Assembly: GCA_021153185.1 (NCBI GenBank)
Contig: JAGKTY010000032.1
Coordinates: forward strand, 1 to 21,513
Source of the DNA: Lachnospiraceae bacterium
Lineage (GTDB): Bacteria > Bacillota > Clostridia > Lachnospirales > Lachnospiraceae
Direction: 5' to 3'
DNA length: 21,513 nucleotides
Of this stretch, positions 1 through 5,799 are shown piece after piece. Numbering within the stretch: position 1 is the first letter of the stretch; the number at the start of each line of letters is the position of its first letter. The notes below the pieces were generated by a model. It was not told the origin of the DNA. It searched no databases and saw only the letters and a program-made list of their open reading frames with translations. Position numbers and translations under genes: made by a program.

Positions 1-1
1 A

Positions 2-418
2 AACGAGCCAATTCAAAAATTAAAAGAGGAATTTGAGCCTCGCGGCATCAAAGTATTCCCGATTAGCGCGGTGAGCGGAAAGGGACTGAAGGAACTGTTA
101 TATGAAGTGCAGCATATGCTTTCCGAGCTGCCTGATGAGACGATTGTGTTTGAACCGGAATACAATCCGGATGAGGTACTTGCGTTTAAAGATGAGCCAT
201 ATAGCGTATCTTATGACGCCGAGGAAGATGAATATGTTGTGGAAGGTCCAAAGATTGAAAAAATGCTTGGATATACCAATTTGGAATCGGAAAAAGGATT
301 TGCTTTTTTCCAGAGATTTTTGAAAGATACAGGCATTTTGAACGAATTAGAAGAACTTGGCATTCAGGAAGGCGATACAGTTCGTATGTATGGACTATGC
401 TTTGATTATTATAAATAA
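2..418 (+). CDS. obgE: GTPase ObgE/CgtA, C-terminal part (5' end outside window)
   Basis: The reading frame is open from base 2 to the TAA at 416-418, so this is the C-terminal ~138 residues of a protein that starts upstream. It begins at the end of the GTPase domain: the G5-like SAVSGKGL motif is visible near the start. It then continues into the Obg C-terminal (OCT) domain, with the typical YVVEG, IEKMLGYTN and GDTVRMYGLCFDYYK features. Obg proteins are essential GTPases that associate with the large ribosomal subunit and link ribosome assembly to growth and the stringent response (family knowledge). It is the first visible member of the run obgE-yhbY-nadD-yqeK-rsfS, with 10 bp to yhbY, so co-transcription is likely. 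The glycine-rich Obg fold and the Walker A motif are not in the window. An ATG at 71 lies inside the gene and is not a start. Confidence 0.96.
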   Translation, partial: NEPIQKLKEEFEPRGIKVFPISAVSGKGLKELLYEVQHMLSELPDETIVFEPEYNPDEVLAFKDEPYSVSYDAEEDEYVVEGPKIEKMLGYTNLESEKGFAFFQRFLKDTGILNELEELGIQEGDTVRMYGLCFDYYK

Positions 419-428
419 GGAGAACAAA

Positions 429-719
429 ATGACGAGTAAACAGCGTTCTTATTTAAAAGGATTAGCAATGAAAATTGACCCGATTTTCCAGATTGGAAAA
501 CAGAGTCTGACACCTGAAGTATGTGAGGCAGTTTCTGAGGCGTTTAATACGAGGGAACTCTTAAAGGTTGCTGTTCTCAAAAACTGTGAGGACGATCCAA
601 GAGCGATTGCAGAAGCACTCGCCGGACGGACAAAGTCACAGGTTGTGCAGGTTATTGGAAAGAAAATTGTGTTGTATAAAGAAAATAAGGATAATCCAAA
701 GATTGTGTTACCAAGATAA
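429..719 (+). CDS. yhbY: YhbY-family RNA-binding protein (CRM domain)
   Basis: This 96-residue protein is one CRM domain from end to end. It starts MTSKQRSYLKGLAMKIDPIF and carries the family's QIGKQSLTPEV segment and the terminal GKKIVLYKENKDNPKIVLP strand. Members bind RNA and co-purify with pre-50S particles, so the likely role is large-subunit assembly. The start at 429 is chosen because AAGGAG ends 7 bases upstream and because it gives exactly the family length. An in-frame ATG at 357 would add 24 residues read from inside obgE and can be discarded. The gene follows obgE by 10 bp and precedes nadD by 2 bp, so it sits tightly inside the operon. Confidence 0.95.
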   Translation: MTSKQRSYLKGLAMKIDPIFQIGKQSLTPEVCEAVSEAFNTRELLKVAVLKNCEDDPRAIAEALAGRTKSQVVQVIGKKIVLYKENKDNPKIVLPR

Positions 720-721
720 TT

Positions 722-1324
722 ATGAAAAAAATAGCGGTATTAGGTGGGACATTTAACCCAATTCATAGAGGACATTTGTTGATGGCTGAGGCAGCACTTG
801 CATACGGAATGGATGAAATCTTGTTCATGCCGAGCGGTATTTCCTATTTGAAGGAAGGCACGGGTGTGCTTGATGCGCAAAAGCGTCTTGAAATGGTCAG
901 ACTTGCAACAAAAGATAATAAACAATATCAGGTTTCAACGATAGAAATCGACCGCGGCGGCAATACGTATACGTATGAAACGATGGAAGAACTGAAAGAA
1001 AAATATCCCAACGAGCAGTTCTATTTCTTGCTCGGGGCAGATTCTGTTTTTGCGCTTTCTTCTTGGAAATGTCCGGAGCGGTTATTTAAGGCTTGTGAAT
1101 TTCTGGCTGTCATCAGGGATGATATGGGACAGTGGGCGCTTCTTGAAAAGATTACGGAATTAAAAGCGAGGTTTTCAGCAGTGATTCATATCGTGCCGAT
1201 GCCAAGTGTTGATGTTGCATCAACAGAGATTCGCAGCTTTTACCAAAACGGTGGAAAGCATCATCGTGATGTTTTGCCGCAGGTGGATGAATATATTTTG
1301 TCAAACCATTTGTATGTGGAATAG
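722..1324 (+). CDS. nadD: Nicotinate-nucleotide adenylyltransferase
   Basis: The 200-residue protein transfers AMP from ATP to nicotinate mononucleotide to make deamido-NAD, the shared step of de novo and salvage NAD synthesis in the cytosol. The nucleotidyltransferase signature is complete: GGTFNPIHRGHL at residues 8-19 contains the (H/T)xGH motif, and VASTEIRS near residue 163 is the ISSTxxR motif that binds ATP phosphates. The FLLGADS segment near residue 104 is also typical. Length is normal. It starts 2 bp after the yhbY stop, with no strong separate ribosome binding site apart from the end of yhbY, which suggests translational coupling. The nadD-yqeK-rsfS order is conserved in many Firmicutes. 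Confidence 0.96.
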   Translation: MKKIAVLGGTFNPIHRGHLLMAEAALAYGMDEILFMPSGISYLKEGTGVLDAQKRLEMVRLATKDNKQYQVSTIEIDRGGNTYTYETMEELKEKYPNEQFYFLLGADSVFALSSWKCPERLFKACEFLAVIRDDMGQWALLEKITELKARFSAVIHIVPMPSVDVASTEIRSFYQNGGKHHRDVLPQVDEYILSNHLYVE

Positions 1325-1375
1325 ACAAAGTTTTATGCTTACAGATTAATAAGTACTTGAAAGAAGGATACCGGT

Positions 1376-1978
1376 TTGGAACCATCATTTTTAGCAAAAG
1401 AGGAATTTAGGCAGTATCATGAAAAGCTTCAAAAGAAGCTTGACCACAAGAGATATGAGCATACCTTAGGGGTTGCCTACACGGCTGCCTGTATGGCGAT
1501 GGCGCATGGAGAAAGTGTAGAAAAAGCGTATCTTGCGGGCCTTTTGCACGACAATGCCAAGTGCCTTAGTGAGGAGAAAAAGAAAGTACTTTGCAAAAAG
1601 TATGAGCTGATACCCTCGGCTGCGGAGGCAGCAAATCATGATTTGTTGCATGCAAAGCTTGGTGCATATCAGGCAAGAGATAAATATGGTGTGCAGGATG
1701 CAGAAATCATTTCCGCGATTATGTGGCATACAACCGGAAGGCCTGATATGACAACGCTTGAAAAAATCATATATATTGCGGATTTTATTGAACCGGGCCG
1801 CAAAAAGTATTATCGGATGGATGAGGTTAGAAGGCATGCGTTTACCGATTTGGATATGGCAATGTATTTGATTCTGGAAAATACGATTATGTATCTGGAG
1901 CAGAAGGGCGCAGTGATTGATGAAATAACAAAAGAGACATTTGCGTTTTATAAAAGCTGTATAAAAGATACATTTTAA
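1376..1978 (+). CDS. yqeK: YqeK-type HD-domain hydrolase, probable symmetrical Ap4A hydrolase
   Basis: The protein has 200 residues. Metal-binding residues of the HD fold are visible: His29 in YEHTLGV, His58-Asp59 in AGLLHDNAK, histidines in NHDLLHAKLGAY and MWHTTGRP, and a late Asp in IYIADFIEPGR. YqeK proteins hydrolyse diadenosine tetraphosphate symmetrically to two ADP (shown for Bacillus and other Firmicute members; applied here by family). The only plausible start is TTG at 1376, because AAGAAGG at 1361-1367 lies 8 bases before it and no suitable ATG exists nearby. It lies 51 bp after nadD and 67 bp before rsfS. A perfect 14-bp palindrome (1978-1991) overlaps the stop codon. Confidence 0.92.
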   Translation: MEPSFLAKEEFRQYHEKLQKKLDHKRYEHTLGVAYTAACMAMAHGESVEKAYLAGLLHDNAKCLSEEKKKVLCKKYELIPSAAEAANHDLLHAKLGAYQARDKYGVQDAEIISAIMWHTTGRPDMTTLEKIIYIADFIEPGRKKYYRMDEVRRHAFTDLDMAMYLILENTIMYLEQKGAVIDEITKETFAFYKSCIKDTF

Positions 1979-2045
1979 TCTCATATGAGATGGTTTTATC
2001 AAACGGATTTTTATTGGTGATACGAATAGAACAGGGAGGAATAAA

Positions 2046-2393
2046 ATGACTTCAAAAGAGATGGCAAAAATGGCAGTTGCAGCAATGGAAGATAAGAAGG
2101 CAGCCGATATCAAGGTGATTGATATCAGTGAGGTTTCTGTTATTGCAGATTATTTTCTGATTGCGAGCGGCTCAAACAGAAACCAGATTCAGGCAATGTG
2201 TGATGAGGTTGAGGAAAAACTCGGAAGAGCCGGCGCGCATGTCAAACAGATTGAGGGTTACGATGGAGCAGGATGGATTCTGATGGATTTTGGCGATATT
2301 ATCGTGCATATTTTTGATGAGGAAAACAGACTCTTTTATGATCTGGAGAGAATTTGGAGAGATGGAAAGAGTGTGGAGGTTTCTACGCTGTAG
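2046..2393 (+). CDS. rsfS: Ribosome silencing factor RsfS (Iojap/DUF143)
   Basis: This 115-residue protein spans the whole DUF143 domain. Conserved pieces are VIADYFLIASGSNRNQIQAM in the first half and EGYDGAGWILMDFGDIIVHIF followed by FYDLERIW in the second. RsfS binds uL14 on the 50S subunit and blocks joining with 30S when nutrients are short (known from Escherichia coli and Mycobacterium homologues). AGGGAGGA at 2034-2041 precedes the ATG closely and fixes the start. It is the last gene of the obgE run. The stop codon is followed immediately by a TATTA repeat and the palindromic elements, with no conventional terminator directly after the gene. Confidence 0.96.
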   Translation: MTSKEMAKMAVAAMEDKKAADIKVIDISEVSVIADYFLIASGSNRNQIQAMCDEVEEKLGRAGAHVKQIEGYDGAGWILMDFGDIIVHIFDEENRLFYDLERIWRDGKSVEVSTL

Positions 2394-2395
2394 CA

Positions 2396-2423
2396 TATTA
2401 TATTATATTATATTATATTATAT
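2396..2423. repeat. TATTA pentanucleotide microsatellite
   Basis: Five perfect TATTA units (2396-2420) plus a partial TAT begin 3 bases after the rsfS stop codon. The tract is entirely A/T and non-coding. Such tracts can change length by slippage, and this one would alter only the spacing between rsfS and the downstream palindromic element. Confidence 0.9.
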
Positions 2424-2427
2424 GAGT

Positions 2428-2570
2428 ATGCGCCTTATTTATATATCTGCGTGCAAACACGCTTGTGCTCTGACCTCGGCGTAGCAGTACTAAGCTCGCA
2501 ACAAGTTGCTCGCTAAGTGCTGACGCCTCGCTAAGGTTTGCTACAGATATATAAAAGGCGCATTTGTTAT
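2428..2570. repeat. MITE-like palindromic element, copy 1
   Basis: The ends are inverted repeats: the left end (2428-2449) starts ATGCGCC and closes ATATATCTG, and the right end (2544-2563) reads CAGATATAT then GGCGCAT. Inside, the sequence folds on itself again around GCAAC-AA-GTTGC (2498-2509), with arms running out to GGCGT/ACGCC, and there is a small hairpin GCGTG-CAAA-CACGC (2449-2462). The core 2467-2553 recurs at 2624-2710 with one mismatch. There is no ORF of its own; the reverse-strand reading frame across it is a by-product of the repeat. I infer a mobile or formerly mobile small palindromic element, or a large hairpin in the 3' region of rsfS. Confidence 0.8.
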
Positions 2571-2587
2571 GTAATGAAATATGAATG

Positions 2588-2728
2588 TACGCAAAATTAA
2601 TATATCTGTGTGTAAACATGCTTGCTCTGACCTCGGCGTAGCAGTACTAAGCTCGCAACAAGTTGCTCACTAAGTGCTGACGCCTCGCTAAGGTTTGCTA
2701 CAGATATATAATTAGGCGCATTTGTTAT
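2588..2728. repeat. MITE-like palindromic element, copy 2
   Basis: This second copy lies 157 bp downstream of the first and in the same orientation. The core 2624-2710 differs from copy 1 at one base (A for G in the GCTCGCTAAG segment). Its right end (2701-2721) keeps GGCGCAT, but its left end (2589-2608) has decayed to ACGCAAAATTAATATATCTG, so the outer inverted repeat is degenerate. Both copies are followed by TTGTTATGTAA. The near-identity of the cores beside a decayed terminus suggests recent duplication or gene conversion of the core. Confidence 0.8.
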
Positions 2729-2730
2729 GT

Positions 2731-2767
2731 AAAAAAATAATATGCGCCATTTTAATAGGCGCATATT
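2731..2767 (-). terminator. Rho-independent terminator of lexA
   Basis: AATATGCGCC (2739-2748) and GGCGCATATT (2758-2767) form a perfect 10-bp stem with a 9-base loop. Read on the minus strand it is followed by TTATTTTTTT (2740-2731), giving the U-tract. It lies just after the lexA stop codon. On the plus strand the T-run is poor, so it serves lexA mainly. The stem contains the same ATGCGCC/GGCGCAT sequence as the ends of the two neighbouring palindromic elements. Confidence 0.85.
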
Positions 2768-2781
2768 TTGTATGTAGCATA

Positions 2782-3399
2782 TTAATGGTAATAGCGGAAC
2801 ACCGCGTATACCTTGCCGAGGATTTGGCAGTCGTCCACGATAATTGGTTCCATCGTGTCATTCTCCGGCTGAAGTCTGATATGACCATTTTCTTTATAAA
2901 AAGTCTTAACGGTTGCGGAATCATCAATGAGCGCTACAACAGTATCCCCGTTTCTCGCTGTATTGCAGCATTCTACAAAAATCTGATCTCCATCAAAAAT
3001 ACCGGCATTAATCATGCTTTCCCCTTTGACGTGAAGAACGAAGCTCTCCTTATTTGGCGCGAGCTCAGTCGGAATCGGGAAGTATCCTTCGATATTTTCC
3101 TGTGCAAGAATCGGTTCACCGGCAGCAACCTGGCCTACGATAGGAATGCTCGCCATCTCCTGGCGGATCATTTGAAAGCTGTCGTCACAAATCTCGATGG
3201 CACGTGGTTTGGTCGGGTCGCGTCTGATAAATCCGTTCTTCTCGAGAGTCTCTAAATGGGAGTGCACAGAAGAAGTAGACTTTAGACCAACGGCTTCGCA
3301 AATCTCGCGGACAGCCGGCGGATATCCTTTGGCAAGAATCTGTTCTTTGATATATTCTAAAATTTCACGCTGCTTTGCACTGATTTTTCTGTTTGGCAT
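2782..3399 (-). CDS. lexA: SOS transcriptional repressor LexA
   Basis: The protein has 205 residues, the usual length. The N-terminal winged helix-turn-helix covers about residues 1-65 (PPAVREICEAVGLKSTSSVHSHL is the recognition part). The C-terminal S24 peptidase domain carries the self-cleavage bond Ala93-Gly94 in QVAAGEP, nucleophile Ser128 in KGESM and general base Lys165 in ATVK. LexA represses SOS genes and cleaves itself when RecA filaments form on damaged DNA. The start at 3399 is preceded by AGGAG. Its promoter region carries LexA-box-like sites, so autoregulation is expected. It is divergent from a YneA-like gene, the arrangement known from Bacillus, and a hairpin terminator follows. 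Confidence 0.97.
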   Translation of the reverse strand: MPNRKISAKQREILEYIKEQILAKGYPPAVREICEAVGLKSTSSVHSHLETLEKNGFIRRDPTKPRAIEICDDSFQMIRQEMASIPIVGQVAAGEPILAQENIEGYFPIPTELAPNKESFVLHVKGESMINAGIFDGDQIFVECCNTARNGDTVVALIDDSATVKTFYKENGHIRLQPENDTMEPIIVDDCQILGKVYAVFRYYH

Positions 3400-3423
3400 A
3401 AATTATTCTCCTAACTTGAAACT

Positions 3424-3437
3424 GAAACGTATGTTCT
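3424..3437. promoter_or_regulatory. LexA box A (lexA start region)
   Basis: GAAACGTATGTTCT matches CGAAC-N4-GTTCG at 7 of 10 defined positions. It covers the predicted lexA transcription start, as expected for an autoregulatory operator. Confidence 0.6.
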
Positions 3438-3443
3438 AAATAT

Positions 3444-3472
3444 ACTATAGCATATTATAGACAAATAATCAA
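3444..3472 (-). promoter_or_regulatory. lexA promoter
   Basis: On the minus strand TTGATT (3472-3467) and TATAGT (3449-3444) are separated by 17 bases, giving a predicted transcription start near 3437. LexA-box-like sites overlap the -35 (3470-3483) and the start region (3424-3437). Confidence 0.65.
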
Positions 3473-3483
3473 ACATATATTCA
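3470..3483. promoter_or_regulatory. LexA box B (lexA -35)
   Basis: CAAACATATATTCA matches the consensus at 7 of 10 positions and has the ATAT centre common in clostridial sites. It overlaps the lexA -35. Confidence 0.55.
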
Positions 3484-3496
3484 GAAAATTTGTTCG
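3483..3496. promoter_or_regulatory. LexA box C
   Basis: AGAAAATTTGTTCG has a perfect right half-site and matches at 8 of 10 positions. It shares one base with box B. Confidence 0.5.
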
Positions 3497-3502
3497 AAAA
3501 AC

Positions 3503-3516
3503 AGAAAATATGTTCG
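3503..3516. promoter_or_regulatory. LexA box D
   Basis: AGAAAATATGTTCG matches at 8 of 10 positions, centred 20 bp from box C and just upstream of the yneA-like -35. Confidence 0.55.
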
Positions 3517-3525
3517 AAAAAAGTA

Positions 3526-3554
3526 TTGACATTCGAATAAATGTTCGATATACT
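3526..3554 (+). promoter_or_regulatory. Promoter of the YneA-like gene with LexA box E in its spacer
   Basis: TTGACA (3526-3531) and TATACT (3549-3554) are separated by 17 bases, a near-perfect sigma-A promoter. The site CGAATAAATGTTCG (3534-3547, 9 of 10 consensus positions) fills the spacer exactly, so bound LexA would exclude RNA polymerase. Confidence 0.85.
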
Positions 3555-3571
3555 ACAAACAGAACGTGAGT

Positions 3572-3585
3572 CGAACGTATATTCG
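3572..3585. promoter_or_regulatory. LexA box F (leader of the YneA-like gene)
   Basis: CGAACGTATATTCG matches at 9 of 10 positions. It lies in the short leader and touches the GGAGGT ribosome binding site (3585-3590). Confidence 0.75.
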
Positions 3586-3595
3586 GAGGTGCGAT

Positions 3596-3943
3596 ATGGA
3601 GAATCAGAGAGCAGGCAGAATGCAGAAGAGAAGAAAGCGCAGATTACAGCGTTTATATCGGAAGATTGCGATTGCAGTGATGACTGCCACATTGATGCTT
3701 TGTTTGTTTGGAACTGTTTTTTCGAGAGAAGTTAAGGCAGTTGAGCAGACAGCAGGCATGAAGTATTACACGAGTATTCAGATTGATCATGGCGATTCCT
3801 TGTGGAGTATTGCAGATGAGTATTGTGACAACCATTATTCAAGCCGGGTTGCTTATGTCAAAGAGGTTGCTTCCATTAATGGAATCGGCATGTATGATAA
3901 GCTGCTCTGTGGCGAGTATTTGGTCGTTCCGTATTATAAATAG
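3596..3943 (+). CDS. LysM-domain membrane protein, probable SOS cell-division suppressor (YneA-like)
   Basis: The protein has 115 residues. A basic N-terminus (KRRKRRLQRLYRK, about 11-23) leads into one hydrophobic segment (about 24-43). A LysM-like domain follows at about 57-113, with DHGDSLWSIADEY, VKEVASINGI and GEYLVVPYYK. The size, topology, position divergent from lexA and SOS operators match Bacillus YneA, which delays septation during DNA damage. Function here is inferred from those parallels, not from close sequence identity. The start at 3596 follows GGAGGT by 5 bases; an ATG at 3566 has no ribosome binding site and lies upstream of box F. Expression should be strongly LexA-controlled. 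Confidence 0.85.
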   Translation: MENQRAGRMQKRRKRRLQRLYRKIAIAVMTATLMLCLFGTVFSREVKAVEQTAGMKYYTSIQIDHGDSLWSIADEYCDNHYSSRVAYVKEVASINGIGMYDKLLCGEYLVVPYYK

Positions 3944-3974
3944 ACCATAGTTTGGTTTCTTTGATTATAGAATG

Positions 3975-4039
3975 ATGCATAAAGGGCGGTTCTTTTATCT
4001 TACATTTAGGGTAAGACAAAGGAACTGCCTCTTGTGCAT
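3975..4039. other. Long imperfect inverted repeat, possible structured RNA
   Basis: Nested complementary segments are ATGCA/TGCAT (3975-3979 with 4035-4039), GGCGGTTC/GAACTGCC (3985-3992 with 4022-4029, one G-U) and CTTAC/GTAAG (3999-4003 with 4011-4015). No T-run follows on either strand, so it is not a standard terminator. It lies in the 3' region of the YneA-like transcript. Confidence 0.5.
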
Positions 4040-4088
4040 TTGAAGAAATTGTTATGGCCAATCCAAAGACCTTATTTGACGAGATTTA

Positions 4089-4136
4089 AAAAAGCTGTGA
4101 AATTGGGAGATATCTCAATTTCACAGCTTTTGCTTT
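4089..4136. terminator. Bidirectional terminator between the YneA-like gene and citrate synthase
   Basis: AAAGCTGTGAAATTG (4091-4105) pairs perfectly with CAATTTCACAGCTTT (4116-4130) around a 10-base loop. T-rich sequence follows on the plus strand and an A-rich flank on the other side gives T-rich sequence on the minus strand. The two genes converge here. Confidence 0.88.
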
Positions 4137-4148
4137 GTATGATGCCGC

Positions 4149-5513
4149 TTAGCGTTTGTCTAGCGGTTTATATTCCATATCATCATGAATCGGTTTGTAC
4201 GCAGGTCTGATAATCTTGCCATTGTTTGCAAGCTCCTCCATACGATGCGCGCTCCATCCGACGATACGCGCCATTGCAAAGATTGGAGTGTAAAGCTCCT
4301 CCGGCAAATCGAGCATTTTGTATACAAAACCGGAATAGAAATCGACATTGATGCTGACACCCTTGTAAATCTGACGCTCCTTTGCGATAACCTCAGGCGC
4401 AAGTCTCTCTACGAGAGAGTACAGTGCGAATTCTTTTTCAAGACCTTTTTCCACAGCAAGCTTTTCAACAAAGGATTTAAACACCTGTGCACGTGGGTCT
4501 GACTTTGAATACACGGCATGTCCGACACCGTAAATGAGTCCGGCGTGATCAAACGCATCCTTGTGAAGAAGTCTGGCAAGGTAATCCGATACTTCTTCCT
4601 CATCTGCCCAATCAACCACTTCACGCTTCATATCTTCAAACATACGGACAACCTTGATGTTGGCACCACCGTGACGCGGTCCTTTCAGGGAACCGATTGA
4701 TGCCGCAATTACGGAGTATGTATCCGAAAGCGAAGACGAAACAACATGTGTTGTAAAGGTTGAGTTGTTACCACCGCCGTGTTCCATGTGAAGCACGAGC
4801 GCAACGTCCAAAATACGTGCTTCCAGTGGTGTGTACTGACTGTCCGGCCTTAAAATCTTTAAGATGTTTTCCGCAGTGGACAAGGTTGGATCAGGCTGAT
4901 GGATGAATAAACTCTTGCCATCGTGATAGTGGCTGTATGCCTGATATCCGTAAATGGACAGCAGTGGAAATAAACTGATTAACTGCAGACACTGGCGAAG
5001 TACATTCGGAAGCGAAACGTCGTCTGCCCTGTCGTCATAAGAGTAGAGCGTCAGGACGCTTCTTGCAAGCGTGTTCATCATGTCTTTGCTCGGTGCCTTC
5101 ATGATGATGTCGCGCACAAAGCTTGTCGGAAGACTTCTGTAATGTGCAAGCATTGTGTTAAACAGCTTCAGTTCGCGGTCATCCGGAAGGTCATCAAACA
5201 AAAGAAGATAAGCAACCTCCTCAAAACCGAAACGATCTTCATCGGTAAATCCTTTGACGAGATCTTTGACATTATAACCTCTATAATATAATTCTCCATG
5301 AATTGGCACAGATTCGCCTTTTACCATTTTTGATGCACGCACATCCGAGATGTTTGTAAGACCTGCCAAGACACCTTTTCCGTTTAAATCGCGAAGGCCG
5401 CGTTTGACTTCGTACTTTGTAAATAATTCCTGTTCGATAACGCCGGCTTCTTTACTTAAATTGGCCAACCTTACAATATCGGGTGTAACATCTGAAAAAC
5501 TATTATGATCCAT
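4149..5513 (-). CDS. gltA: Citrate synthase
   Basis: The 454-residue protein condenses oxaloacetate and acetyl-CoA to citrate. In anaerobic Clostridia this usually feeds 2-oxoglutarate and glutamate synthesis rather than a full cycle. The active site is intact: MEHGGGNNST near 245, His281 in GPRHGGAN, His332 in GVGHAVYSKSDPRA and Asp391 in NVDFYSG. It is somewhat longer than the ~375-residue Bacillus enzyme, with an N-terminal extension of about 50 residues typical of this clostridial group. AAAGGGGA upstream of the ATG at 5513 fixes the start. A weak promoter candidate on the minus strand is TTGCGG (5627-5622), 18 bases, TATATT (5603-5598). It is divergent from pckA, which shares oxaloacetate. 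Confidence 0.95.
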   Translation of the reverse strand: MDHNSFSDVTPDIVRLANLSKEAGVIEQELFTKYEVKRGLRDLNGKGVLAGLTNISDVRASKMVKGESVPIHGELYYRGYNVKDLVKGFTDEDRFGFEEVAYLLLFDDLPDDRELKLFNTMLAHYRSLPTSFVRDIIMKAPSKDMMNTLARSVLTLYSYDDRADDVSLPNVLRQCLQLISLFPLLSIYGYQAYSHYHDGKSLFIHQPDPTLSTAENILKILRPDSQYTPLEARILDVALVLHMEHGGGNNSTFTTHVVSSSLSDTYSVIAASIGSLKGPRHGGANIKVVRMFEDMKREVVDWADEEEVSDYLARLLHKDAFDHAGLIYGVGHAVYSKSDPRAQVFKSFVEKLAVEKGLEKEFALYSLVERLAPEVIAKERQIYKGVSINVDFYSGFVYKMLDLPEELYTPIFAMARIVGWSAHRMEELANNGKIIRPAYKPIHDDMEYKPLDKR

Positions 5514-5682
5514 AAATATTCCCCTTTCATAAATTATGAGTCAAAATATACCAGATTGTAAAAAAATGATTACGTTCTGAAACTCGATATGAATTTAAAT
5601 ATATCATATTGAGGTGACATTCCGCAATAAAAACGGGGTCGATTTCATAAAGAATTCATAATTGAAATGTGAAGGTTAATAC

Positions 5683-5711
5683 TTGACTTTTGGGTGTCTG
5701 TTTGCGATAAT
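5683..5711 (+). promoter_or_regulatory. pckA promoter
   Basis: TTGACT (5683-5688) and GATAAT (5706-5711) have a 17-base spacer. The predicted start near 5718 leaves an ~80-base leader. The TTG at 5683 is part of the -35 box, which rules it out as a start codon for the 39-residue longer frame. Confidence 0.75.
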
Positions 5712-5727
5712 CTATATGATGCACTTA

Positions 5728-5760
5728 GAAGGTGCTGCGAACGTTATTAAAGCCACCTTC
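5728..5760 (+). other. Leader hairpin of pckA
   Basis: GAAGGTGCT (5728-5736) pairs with AGCCACCTTC (5751-5760) with one bulged base. There is no T-run after it, so attenuation is not indicated; it may stabilise the message. Confidence 0.5.
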
Positions 5761-5799
5761 AGTGGCAAAAATACATATTTCAAGGAGGACATTAAAAAA

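Noticed and set aside
2413..2619. Minus-strand 68-residue frame with a serine/leucine/alanine-rich SEASALSEQLVASL segment
   Set aside because: It is produced by reading through copy 1 of the palindromic element and has no ribosome binding site or gene-like composition.
2428..2728. Possible CRISPR array
   Set aside because: There are only two repeat units, each over 100 bp and palindromic, with no short unique spacers and no cas genes.
2722..3255. 177-residue plus-strand frame
   Set aside because: It is entirely antisense to lexA, whose domains and active-site residues are unambiguous.
5683..5799. N-terminal extension of PckA from a TTG at 5683
   Set aside because: The TTG is part of the -35 box; AAGGAGGA and the family N-terminus place the start at 5800.
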